Assembly: GCA_003249095.1 (NCBI GenBank)
Contig: QBMS01000025.1
Span: 1 to 39,470 of the forward strand
Direction of reading: 5' to 3'
DNA: 39,470 bases
Origin: Snowella sp.
GTDB taxonomy: Bacteria; Cyanobacteriota; Cyanobacteriia; Cyanobacteriales; Microcystaceae
Made by a program: the position numbers and the translations under genes. The notes under the pieces are model-generated. The model made no database searches. It was given only the letters and a program-made list of their open reading frames with translations, and was not told where the DNA came from. This document shows positions 25,651-33,844 of the stretch, in pieces (position 1 is the stretch's first letter; each line of letters starts with the position of its first letter).

Positions 25651-27048
25651 ATGTCAGGATTTCCGAAAAACTTAGCGATCGCAATATTGAGCCTGGGGGC
25701 ATTTCTAACGCTTCCAGTAGCACAGGCATTCGCTGAAACAGACGCTATGACGGCTCAAATCGCGGCAGACACTGGTTTTATGCTCAATTCCAGTGGACTC
25801 GTTTTGTTAATGACAGTGGGACTCGCGTTTTTTTATGGTGGATTTGTTGCCAAGAAAAATGTACTCAACACCTTGATGATGAGTTTTATTGCCTTGGGAA
25901 TTGTCGCAGTCACTTGGGTTTTGATTGGTTATAGCCTGGCTTTTGCCCCTGGATTTCCCGTGATAGGCGGCATACAGTGGGCTTTTTTAAATGGGGTAGG
26001 ACTAGAAACCACAGGCTACCTCCAAGGTAGTTTACCCAATGAAATGCTCTCCTATGCCCCAACCATCCCCCATCAAACTTTCTTGATCTACCAAGGGATG
26101 TTTGCCATTATCACCCCTGCCCTCATTTCGGGGGCGATCGTCGAACGAGTTCCTTTCAGATCCTATTGTTTATTTCTAGTTCTCTGGTTAATTTTTGTTT
26201 ACTGTCCCATGGCCCACATGGTTTGGGGAAAAGGTGGTTTTTTGGGATTAAATGGCGGAATTAACATCCTAGATTTTGCAGGCGGAACGGTTGTTCATAC
26301 GGCTTCAGGTTTTTCTGCTCTTGTGGCGGCGCTCGTCATTGGCCCTCGTAGAGCCTACCCTAATCAAATTTCTGCTCCCCATAACATCCCCTTTATTTTG
26401 CTAGGTTCAGGATTACTCTGGTACGGTTGGTTCGGTTTCAATGCAGGTAGCGCGCTTTCCTCTGGAGCCTTAGCAACAACCGCCTTCCTCACAACCAATA
26501 CCAGTGCGGCATCAGCCATGTTAACTTGGCTCTTATTAGAACAATTTTTAAGAGGCAAACCCACCACTGTCGGAGCCGCTACGGGGGTCGTTGTCGGGTT
26601 AGTCGGTGTTACCCCTGCGGCGGGCTTTGTCACTCCGATGTCGGCTCTTCTGATTGGCATAATCGCCTCAGTTTGCTGTTTTTTCGCGATTACCCTAAAA
26701 ATCCAACTCGGTATTGATGATAGCCTGGACACATTCCCCGTTCATGGTGTGGGTGGTGCAGTGGGCGCAATTCTTACAGGGATCTTTGCCACAACAACCG
26801 TTAATAGCGCAGGAAAAGAAGGCTTAATTGCGGGTAATCCTTTTCAATTACTGATTCAAATTGGAGGAGTTGGAATCACGATTATATGGGCCTGTTTGGG
26901 GACGTATATTATCCTCAAAATTGTCGATGCAATTTGGGGTCTGCGAATCAAGCCTGGTGATGAACTCCAGGGCATGGATATCAGTGAACATGGAGAAGAG
27001 GGCTATGGAGAAGAGTTTTCTAAGAGTAGTTCGACAACCTTATTTTGA
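25651..27048 (+). CDS. amt: Ammonium transporter (Amt family)
   Basis: 465 residues from the ATG at 25651, which has GGGGAGG nine bases upstream. A GTG 18 bp earlier (25633) would read through that ribosome site. A signal peptide (1-~28, ending AQAFAE) is typical of bacterial Amt. Eleven membrane segments follow, with GFVAKKNVLNTLMMSF, the twin pore histidines His216 (GGTVVHTASG) and His365 (DTFPVHGVGG), and GLLWYGWFGFNAGS. The cytoplasmic tail (about 430-465) carries GDELQGMDISEHGEEGY, a conserved tail that couples the trimer and is usually controlled by PII. It imports ammonium under nitrogen limitation. No glnB homologue is adjacent. Confidence 0.95.
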   Translation: MSGFPKNLAIAILSLGAFLTLPVAQAFAETDAMTAQIAADTGFMLNSSGLVLLMTVGLAFFYGGFVAKKNVLNTLMMSFIALGIVAVTWVLIGYSLAFAPGFPVIGGIQWAFLNGVGLETTGYLQGSLPNEMLSYAPTIPHQTFLIYQGMFAIITPALISGAIVERVPFRSYCLFLVLWLIFVYCPMAHMVWGKGGFLGLNGGINILDFAGGTVVHTASGFSALVAALVIGPRRAYPNQISAPHNIPFILLGSGLLWYGWFGFNAGSALSSGALATTAFLTTNTSAASAMLTWLLLEQFLRGKPTTVGAATGVVVGLVGVTPAAGFVTPMSALLIGIIASVCCFFAITLKIQLGIDDSLDTFPVHGVGGAVGAILTGIFATTTVNSAGKEGLIAGNPFQLLIQIGGVGITIIWACLGTYIILKIVDAIWGLRIKPGDELQGMDISEHGEEGYGEEFSKSSSTTLF

Positions 27049-27179
27049 TTAAGAATACTCCGCTAAAACACTTGCTATTTTACTATTAAGAGTGATGGTT
27101 AAAATTTCAAGACAAATATTCTAGTCGCTTTCATTTTTTTCTTCACAAAATGTTACCTTGATGCAGATCTTAAAAGCTT

Positions 27180-27198
27180 GGCGGGACTGCTTCCTGCC
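27180..27198 (+). terminator. Possible terminator downstream of amt
   Basis: GGCGGGA and TCCTGCC form a 7-bp stem with one mismatch and a 5-nt loop, followed by a weak T-rich stretch. It lies about 130 nt after the amt stop, so the assignment is tentative. Confidence 0.3.
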
Positions 27199-27265
27199 AT
27201 CTTTAGTTATTGTCTAATTTTCGAGGATGGAACAAAGTGGGATAGATAGAGACCAGAAGCAAAAC

Positions 27266-27287
27266 GCTAGATTTTATGGAATCTAGC
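27266..27287 (-). terminator. Hairpin terminator of the Asp-tract protein gene
   Basis: GCTAGATT-N6-AATCTAGC is a perfect 8-bp stem 13 bp after the stop of the minus-strand gene ending at 27300. It is followed on that strand by GTTTTGC. Confidence 0.55.
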
Positions 27288-27299
27288 TAATCCTTTCAC

Positions 27300-28928
27300 C
27301 TATTCAAATTCAGAGGTCAATTGCAAAACTCCTAATTTTAAAGCCTTCGCGTCCAAAAATTTACTTTCAAAAACAGCTAAAATATCCGTGAGCTTCGGGT
27401 TACCGCGAGAATTTCCTGTTACACCCATTGCAATTAAAATACCGCAATAACCTTTAGTCTCTTTACAACGAGAGTTCCATTTTTGACGAGCTTTTTGGTG
27501 AGCAGTATTTTCCTCCAAAAATTCCCCAAAAACATGGAGATTCCCAGCTTCGGTTTGTAAAATTCCCAACTCGTATTCATCCTCTGACCAGGGATCTTCC
27601 CCTGGATTAAAATAAATGCCTTTGACTCCTCCTTCCGATCGCAGTAGGTCAATCATTTCTTTCGCCTTGGCACGGGTGGTTTGAACAACAATAACGGGTA
27701 ATCCATCCCCATTTTCAACGGCTTCTTGGGAAGGATATTCGGTTTTTCTTTGTTTCCGTAGGGTGGCGATCGCATCCCAGGGAATCATGCCCAAACTTAG
27801 GAAAGAATTGTCGGGAATGAGATCATTACTCAGGGAAAAATCATCGTCGTCGTCGTCATCATCATCATCGTCGTCCATTAAATCAAGAAATTCTTGAGCC
27901 AATTCAGGCAGGGTAGAAACCTTGACATTAATTTTTTCCTTGCTCTTATTTAGAGACTGAGCGATAACGGGTAGCTGATACTGTTGACTGGCCGCGTCGA
28001 TGGGATCTTGAGAGAGTTCCTGCTGATGCTCATTAACAAAACGGATTAAGGCTTGTAGGGCGTAATAGATCGTTTTGGCTTCCTCTTCATCTAAAAAGGG
28101 ACGAATGCCCTCCAGGGGATGGATACTTCCCATAACAGACTCTACTTCATCCGCATCTAGCTCTTCTAAATCCAAATCCTCTTCATCAAAATCTTCTTCA
28201 TTGATCGCCTTGTAGTTGAGGAACCAACAATCCTGGGACAAAAAGACTTTTTCGAGTTGGTGGGGGGCTGAGTCCTCAATAACGGCCAGTCGGAACTGTT
28301 TTAAGGAGTCGAGGGAACGGTAGAGGATCACGCCATATTCCTGGCCCAACATCCCCATCACGCAGGCATAAATAGGACTCGTTTCCCAACCTTCTAGTTC
28401 TATGGCAATGATTTCGTGGTCTGCTAATAAATCCCAAGGTGCGCTCATCCAAAGGTCATGACTGGTCTGCTTAAGGGGGCGTTCATAAAAACTGGGAACG
28501 GAAGGGGGTTTATTGCTACCCATCGACTCAAAACTCCGAAAGAGTTCATCAATGAGGGGTAATTCGGGAACATAGTCAATATTGATATCTAGGCTTTGTA
28601 AGGCTCCCCGCAAAAAAAATTGAATTTCTCGGTTGCGGACAATAATCTTTTGGGGTCGGGCTGGTTTGGCGGGGCTATGGGGATTTTCGATCGCCTTTAG
28701 GAGGGTACGCACGACCGCTTCAAGTCCCATTTCGGGGGAAACAATATCCATTGAACGCACAAAACCTTCCGAACCATCCACCCAGAGAATACAATCTCCC
28801 TTAGCATCATCATCGACTTCAAGCCCCTTTTGCATTCCACTAAGAGGACGGCGATCGCCTTCCCAGACACTCGGAATTTGAGGAATTTTTTTGAGACGTT
28901 GTTGAGTCGAAAGGGGAAGGGAGTTCAT
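27300..28928 (-). CDS. Conserved cyanobacterial protein with poly-Asp tract
   Basis: 542 residues, cytoplasmic. The N-terminal ~260 residues form an alpha/beta domain (CILWVDGSEGFVRSMDIVSP; KIIVRNREIQFFLRGALQSL). An acidic linker comes next (EEDFDEEDLDLEELDADEVE, about 250-270). A helical part is followed by a run of 12 Asp (about 349-360), and then a C-terminal domain (about 375-540) begins LGMIPWDAIATLRKQ and contains GLPVIVVQTTRAKAKEM and GNSRGNPKLTDI. I recall large proteins of this layout being conserved in cyanobacteria, partly as DUFs, with no known role. The Asp tract is encoded by GAT/GAC trinucleotides. It has its own terminator and does not appear to share a transcript with the orthocaspase gene upstream. 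Confidence 0.65.
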   Translation of the reverse strand: MNSLPLSTQQRLKKIPQIPSVWEGDRRPLSGMQKGLEVDDDAKGDCILWVDGSEGFVRSMDIVSPEMGLEAVVRTLLKAIENPHSPAKPARPQKIIVRNREIQFFLRGALQSLDINIDYVPELPLIDELFRSFESMGSNKPPSVPSFYERPLKQTSHDLWMSAPWDLLADHEIIAIELEGWETSPIYACVMGMLGQEYGVILYRSLDSLKQFRLAVIEDSAPHQLEKVFLSQDCWFLNYKAINEEDFDEEDLDLEELDADEVESVMGSIHPLEGIRPFLDEEEAKTIYYALQALIRFVNEHQQELSQDPIDAASQQYQLPVIAQSLNKSKEKINVKVSTLPELAQEFLDLMDDDDDDDDDDDDFSLSNDLIPDNSFLSLGMIPWDAIATLRKQRKTEYPSQEAVENGDGLPVIVVQTTRAKAKEMIDLLRSEGGVKGIYFNPGEDPWSEDEYELGILQTEAGNLHVFGEFLEENTAHQKARQKWNSRCKETKGYCGILIAMGVTGNSRGNPKLTDILAVFESKFLDAKALKLGVLQLTSEFE

Positions 28929-29137
28929 AAAAAAAAGAATGAAAAGAAATTCAATAATACCAAAAGGGAATGAAAAAGCAGAAAAAGTAATCAGCCGACA
29001 GCTTAATTGATTAAAAGGTAACGGATCTCAAAAGAAGAAACACTCTTCTCAACGAATCTCTCAAGTTTAGCAAGCACAGACGTTTACAACCACAGGTTTT
29101 AATATTCAGATTCTGATTGCTTTATCCTAAAAAGTTT

Positions 29138-31360
29138 TTAAATGACCTGATAGATAAAGTTTAAGGTCGCCCAGGTCGTCATTTCCAAGGCATAGTAGTC
29201 GGCAGTGTTGTTAATCATGGTACTAGAAACCGCACTATTTCTGTGTAAATCCTCTAAAAGGGATTGGGCGATCGCAAGGGGATTTTTGATTTCTAGAATT
29301 TGAGCGGGATGGCAGGTGACATCGGGAGAAGTTAGATTAGGCAAATTTTCCCCTAGAGTTTCCCAAAACTGCTGAAATGGCTGGAGGGAAGCAATCACTT
29401 GCATTTGAGTCAAACCCCCGTTACTGGGGACACGCCAACTAATGGGGCTACTAGGATCGGGGATCATCTGGGATTGTTGGGGGGGAATGCTTTCGGGTTG
29501 CTCCCCTGGGTACCAGGCGATCGCTTTTCCATTGGCATCAATACCTAAAATCACAAAATAAAGGGGTTGATCCTGATAATTTTCTAAACGATATTGGAGA
29601 AGACTTCCTGACGCGATCGAGACTAAACCTGGCGTTTCCGGGGACTTTATCGGTTTAGGTTGGATACCAGGGGCAGAATTAGCCGAAAAATCATAGCGAC
29701 CTGTTTCTTTTGTCAGCACGGCGATCGCCTTGGAATCTTGTAAAACCGCGAGGCTTGCCCGTAGTCCTAGATGGGATGAATGTTCATTATTGGTTAAATC
29801 CCACCATTTTTTCGCTAACACCTGTTCTAATTTGGGAGTGAGTTTGCCAATGATCGATTTAATCGCCTCAATATTCCCCTTTCCCGCACTGAACAACAAA
29901 CGCCCGCCTTCAGTGAATAATCCATAGCCTCCTGCCTTTTTGCCCAACACACAATCCGCAGACTGTTCCCCCGCATTAATCACCCCTGTCACCGTTGCGA
30001 TCGCCGAAAAAGCACTGGTAGCATCAACCCGTTCAATACGGTCAAATTGACTATCTAGGGCCACTATTAAGCCTAAATGTCGGGGAATGGCACGAATACT
30101 TTCTTCTAGCGGTTCTTTCCCTGAGAGAGTAACCTGAGCATTTAAGACCAATGCCTTAGCCCTGCGTCCCGTTTGTTCCGTCACCTGCAAAAAAATGTCT
30201 CCGCTAGAGTCAGCATTTGCATCGGCAATCACCCGAAAACAGGAATTCAGCACTCCATGCGCCAATACCAAGGGAGAAACACCAGTAAATCTCATGGCTA
30301 CTAACTTAGAACTAGCAGGTTCGAGGATTTTCTCAATAACGGCTTCTGATCCCTGGACAAATGGGGATGGGGTTCCATAGATGACTGATGATGTATTTTT
30401 ACCCAAAAAAGCCTGGGGTTGCTGGTATTTTCCCAGATCAGGGGCGATCGCTTCTTCCACCTGATTAAACACGGTAATCCCTCGACGAGGGGGGGTAATT
30501 TGCCAGAGATATTGAGTCAAGTAATAGGAAAACAATCCCGCACTAAAGCCGTCTCCTAGAAATTCTACTGCAACTTTTTGGGGACTAGTCGCCGTTAACG
30601 TCATCCCTGGTGGATCAGCTTTAGTTTTTTTGCCCAAGGTTTTCGCTAAGGTCGCAATTTGGGATTGAAAGTCTATTTCCTGGGATGAAGGGGAATCTGC
30701 GGGTATCAAACAAGAACGAGTCCGTAAATTGCCTTGCAAAGGGGAAGTCGGCTCACCATGACTGCAATCTAAGACCATTGTGACCTGATCCGTCCTCAGC
30801 GATCGCGCTAGTAGAAAGAGACTTTCTTGCAACAGGTCATTACGAATCTGTTCTGAAGTCAGGCCATCACTGGGCAAAAATCCGAGCATTTCTTCAGCAG
30901 AAGGAGATAAAGCAGTTGACCCAGACAAAGATGGAATTTTAATCCGACTTCCATAACCACTAAAGTGAAAAACCACTACATCTCCCGCCTGAGCCTGGTT
31001 CACTAAATGCTCTAAAAAAGAGTTTTCAATGTTTTCGCGGGTTGCCTGGGCATCGGTTAACGTCAAAATATCAGTAGCCTGAAAACCGTAGCGTTCCATT
31101 AATAACTCCCGTTGTAACTCCACATCGGTCAGACATCCCTGTAAATCTAGATAGGGAGAATTGCCGTTAGTATTATTACTATTAAGGGAAGAATATCGAT
31201 TAATACCAACCAAAAGAGCCAGCTTTCGGGAATTCGTCGCTGCTAAAGCCGATTGATAGCCGCTAATCGATGGAAATAAGGGCAACCTCAAGAGTGCTGA
31301 TGGGCTGACTCCCAACATCAGTAACCCTTGCAAAAATCTGCGTCGATCCAGTTTCATCAT
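29138..31360 (-). CDS. Tat-exported orthocaspase homologue with Tyr-Ser in place of the catalytic His-Cys
   Basis: 740 residues. The N-terminus LDRRRFLQGLLMLGVSP (4-20) is a twin-arginine signal. A caspase-like p20 domain (about 45-290) includes KLALLVGINRYSS. The catalytic His motif (normally H-x-S-G-H-G) reads HFSGYG (132-137), so the second His is Tyr136. The Cys motif (normally D-x-C-H-S-G) reads DCSHGE (198-203), so the catalytic Cys is Ser200. The C-terminal ~400 residues are beta-rich with SGNGGLTQ-like and YRLENYQDQPLYFVILGID segments. Such Tyr-Ser pseudo-variants of cyanobacterial orthocaspases have been described, and proteolysis is not expected. A scaffold or regulatory role is inference. 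Two adjacent ATGs (31360, 31357) are possible starts. Confidence 0.85.
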   Translation of the reverse strand: MMKLDRRRFLQGLLMLGVSPSALLRLPLFPSISGYQSALAATNSRKLALLVGINRYSSLNSNNTNGNSPYLDLQGCLTDVELQRELLMERYGFQATDILTLTDAQATRENIENSFLEHLVNQAQAGDVVVFHFSGYGSRIKIPSLSGSTALSPSAEEMLGFLPSDGLTSEQIRNDLLQESLFLLARSLRTDQVTMVLDCSHGEPTSPLQGNLRTRSCLIPADSPSSQEIDFQSQIATLAKTLGKKTKADPPGMTLTATSPQKVAVEFLGDGFSAGLFSYYLTQYLWQITPPRRGITVFNQVEEAIAPDLGKYQQPQAFLGKNTSSVIYGTPSPFVQGSEAVIEKILEPASSKLVAMRFTGVSPLVLAHGVLNSCFRVIADANADSSGDIFLQVTEQTGRRAKALVLNAQVTLSGKEPLEESIRAIPRHLGLIVALDSQFDRIERVDATSAFSAIATVTGVINAGEQSADCVLGKKAGGYGLFTEGGRLLFSAGKGNIEAIKSIIGKLTPKLEQVLAKKWWDLTNNEHSSHLGLRASLAVLQDSKAIAVLTKETGRYDFSANSAPGIQPKPIKSPETPGLVSIASGSLLQYRLENYQDQPLYFVILGIDANGKAIAWYPGEQPESIPPQQSQMIPDPSSPISWRVPSNGGLTQMQVIASLQPFQQFWETLGENLPNLTSPDVTCHPAQILEIKNPLAIAQSLLEDLHRNSAVSSTMINNTADYYALEMTTWATLNFIYQVI

Positions 31361-31971
31361 TCAGCTTAAAAATCGTTGGGCTTTACTTTTGAGAGAAAAA
31401 ATTAAGTTTGAAATTACTTTTATTGTAAACTATTGATAGATTAAAAAGAAAGAGATGATAAATTTATTTGTTTCTATGGATAGAGGTCATTTGACAGGTA
31501 GCGTGGGATCATGAAATGGATGGATAAATTCGACTTATTAAAAACTGATTAAACATTTGTTTATTGGTAAAAGATTAAATTTTTTTGAACTCCTTAAAAC
31601 CTTCGATCAACATGATTTTTTATGATTCTTTTATGGGATTTTTGATCTAAATGTTACCCGATATCATCTAATTGATTGACAATCAGTAAGAAAGTCTAAC
31701 TAGTTATTGGATTGTAGAACCTTTCGCAGTATATGGATGGGCAGGACTCTTACTGAAGTCTATTAATCTAGTCTAAGCTGTCACAAACTTAGATTGTATA
31801 ATCTTTTGGTTGAAAGTCTTGTAAAAAGCGGCTGAAGCCCCTTGCTTGTCTGTGTTTTAGATAATTAAGGACTTATTCTAAATCTTACTGTTCAATTTTA
31901 ATCCGCTACCGATAGAAAAAATTATCGATAATTTTATCAAAAAAAGTTCAAAAAAGTTTTAAAATTAATTT
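31361..31971. other. 610-bp spacer without a supported gene
   Basis: This is an AT-rich region between the orthocaspase homologue and the divergent glycosyltransferase, so it must hold both promoters. It contains copy 2 of the 102-bp miniature element. I see no ORF with coding character and no RNA gene. Confidence 0.6.
31774..31875. mobile_element. 102-bp miniature inverted-repeat element, copy 2
   Basis: It aligns without gaps to 7962-8063 (85/102 identical), starting with the same TAAGCTGTCACAAA and ending GGACTTA, where copy 1 has CAGCTTA. The right terminal repeat is therefore decayed and this copy is probably older. It is non-coding. Confidence 0.65.
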
Positions 31972-32778
31972 ATGCAACCCAATTTGTTCCAATCCGTGCA
32001 GACAGACAAATATTCTCGAAATCCATCTATGCTCAAGAAAGCCGAAATTTTTCCTGTTTTTACGGTTCCAGTCCATTTATCGGCGGATTACACGGGCTTG
32101 TTGATGGAACGTCTCAACAATAGACTAGGGACTCATGTGGTCACCCTCAATTCGGAAATGTCTATATTGGCAGAAGAAAATCCTGCGGTTGGGGACATTA
32201 TTCGTAAAGCGGATCTAGTGATTCCCGATGGGGCTGGAGTGATTCTTTACTTGCGCCTCAGAAAGATTAAACAGCAACGTTGCCCTGGTATTGAACTCGC
32301 TGAGTCTCTGATCAGACGGGTGGGGGAGCAACATTCCCATCAGATAATTGCTTTTTATGGGGGGAAGCCTGGCTCAACAGCCAAAGCGGCGGAAAATTGG
32401 CAAAAAAAATATGATGATCTGGTGATTTTGACGAATCACGGTTTCCTGACTCCTGACGAAGAAGCGCAATGGTGTCAAACCCTAGTAGAAAAACAGCCTC
32501 GTATTATTTTGGTTGGTTTGGGGGTTCCTCGCCAGGAATATTGGATTCGGGAGCATCGCCATCTTTGTGCCGACTCGATTTGGATCGGAGTGGGCGGAAG
32601 TTTTGATATTTGGTCAGGACAAAAAATTAGAGCGCCAAAATGGTTTTGCGAAAATAATTTGGAATGGCTATACCGTCTTTACCAAGAGCCTTGGCGTTGG
32701 CGAAGAATGTTGGCCTTACCCCAATTTGTCCTGCGCTCTATTTTTTATCAAGATAAATTAGCAAAAAAACAACGTTGA
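31972..32778 (+). CDS. WecG/TagA/CpsF-family glycosyltransferase (GT26)
   Basis: 268 residues, usual for the family. Members transfer a sugar, typically N-acetylmannosaminuronate or N-acetylmannosamine, onto a lipid-linked acceptor during surface polysaccharide assembly. Conserved landmarks are TLNSEM (58-63), PDGAGV (85-90), PGIELAE (105-111), GLGVPRQEYWI (182-192), GVGGSFDIWSG (206-216), RAPKW and EWLYRL (231-236). There is no signal peptide; it is a peripheral inner-face enzyme. The N-terminal ~25 residues are non-conserved, so the ATG at 31972 or Met20 could be the start. It converges on the DUF928 gene. The acceptor cannot be inferred. Confidence 0.9.
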   Translation: MQPNLFQSVQTDKYSRNPSMLKKAEIFPVFTVPVHLSADYTGLLMERLNNRLGTHVVTLNSEMSILAEENPAVGDIIRKADLVIPDGAGVILYLRLRKIKQQRCPGIELAESLIRRVGEQHSHQIIAFYGGKPGSTAKAAENWQKKYDDLVILTNHGFLTPDEEAQWCQTLVEKQPRIILVGLGVPRQEYWIREHRHLCADSIWIGVGGSFDIWSGQKIRAPKWFCENNLEWLYRLYQEPWRWRRMLALPQFVLRSIFYQDKLAKKQR

Positions 32779-32817
32779 GGACTGGCCCACCAAGGTTAAT
32801 CGCCTTTCCCCATTGAT

Positions 32818-33573
32818 CTACGGGAGCAGAGGATTAACCGCGATCGCTTCATCTAAATTGACAGATTTGAGAGTTTGTTTCCACAGATTCGTGACTTCTG
32901 GATCAGTGGGGCGATCGCGTTTGAGTTCTACTAAAAAAGCCAATTGATCTTGCCACAGATTTTGAGTTTGATAAAACTTGATTCTGTCTGCTGGATCTGC
33001 ATTTGTTTTTTGATTGAGATCAAGAGTCAGGCGTTGCACAAAACCCTCAACCACCAAATCGTAGGCGCGATCGCGATTATTGCAAATGATAGACAGATAC
33101 CAATGATAATCCTGGGAAGGGCTTAAGGTATTAGGAGGCAACGTCATCGGCAAAATTCCTGCTTGCCCTAAGCCTGAAACCGTTCTTTCGTAGACTAACT
33201 GATCATTGGCATCCCTCAAAACAAACTCTATGGACGTTTTAGCAGAAATAGGGGGAACGGCAAAAAATAAGGTCGGAGACGCAGAAGTTGTCGCTCCCTT
33301 CAATGATTCGGGAATCAGAGCCGTTAACTCCTGGGGATCAAATCGACAACTATTATTGCTCAACAAATCCCTGCTTCCCCCAGGCTTGCGGCGCATGGGA
33401 GCTTCAATGGAATCCGAATCAGGGCGACTCCCCCCAGGCTTACGGCGATCGGGCGCGATCGGAGCATCTTCTGAAGTTTGGGCGTAAACCCCTTGGGACA
33501 AGAAACCTCCGACCATACTCGAAACACCGAGTAAGACGAGTAGCCAACTATGACGCTTGAATGATTGAAACAT
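32818..33573 (-). CDS. DUF928 family secreted protein
   Basis: 251 residues. A signal peptide (1-~31, ending GVYAQ) is followed by a linker carrying the motif RRKPGGSR twice (43-50 and 61-68). A domain (about 75-230) includes LTALIPES, TLFFAVP and WYLSIICNNRDR, as in cyanobacterial DUF928. In family members I recall one copy of the R-K-P-G-G-x-R motif, so the duplication is notable. DUF928 proteins often neighbour CHASE2 or CHAT proteins, and here a CHASE2 protein is divergent 271 bp away. It is probably periplasmic. Function unknown. Confidence 0.85.
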   Translation of the reverse strand: MFQSFKRHSWLLVLLGVSSMVGGFLSQGVYAQTSEDAPIAPDRRKPGGSRPDSDSIEAPMRRKPGGSRDLLSNNSCRFDPQELTALIPESLKGATTSASPTLFFAVPPISAKTSIEFVLRDANDQLVYERTVSGLGQAGILPMTLPPNTLSPSQDYHWYLSIICNNRDRAYDLVVEGFVQRLTLDLNQKTNADPADRIKFYQTQNLWQDQLAFLVELKRDRPTDPEVTNLWKQTLKSVNLDEAIAVNPLLP

Positions 33574-33844
33574 AGATTCATTCCTATCGTTTTGTTAAAC
33601 AAATCGCCAATTAGACCTCTGAATGTGACTCCCTTGGCGATGGGTCTTGCAGATTAATCTCTGAGAAGAAGGATCTCAATTTCTGATTCTCTGTAAAACT
33701 TCTATAATTGTTTTTATAAATAAAAAATATTACCTCACTGCTCTATATTAGCCGTATCAGCAAAATATTGTCTAGGAACTATCAGAGCAAATCATTCAAT
33801 ATTCTCCTATCTGCTCGTTTTTTTCTTTATATTTTTTAACATTT

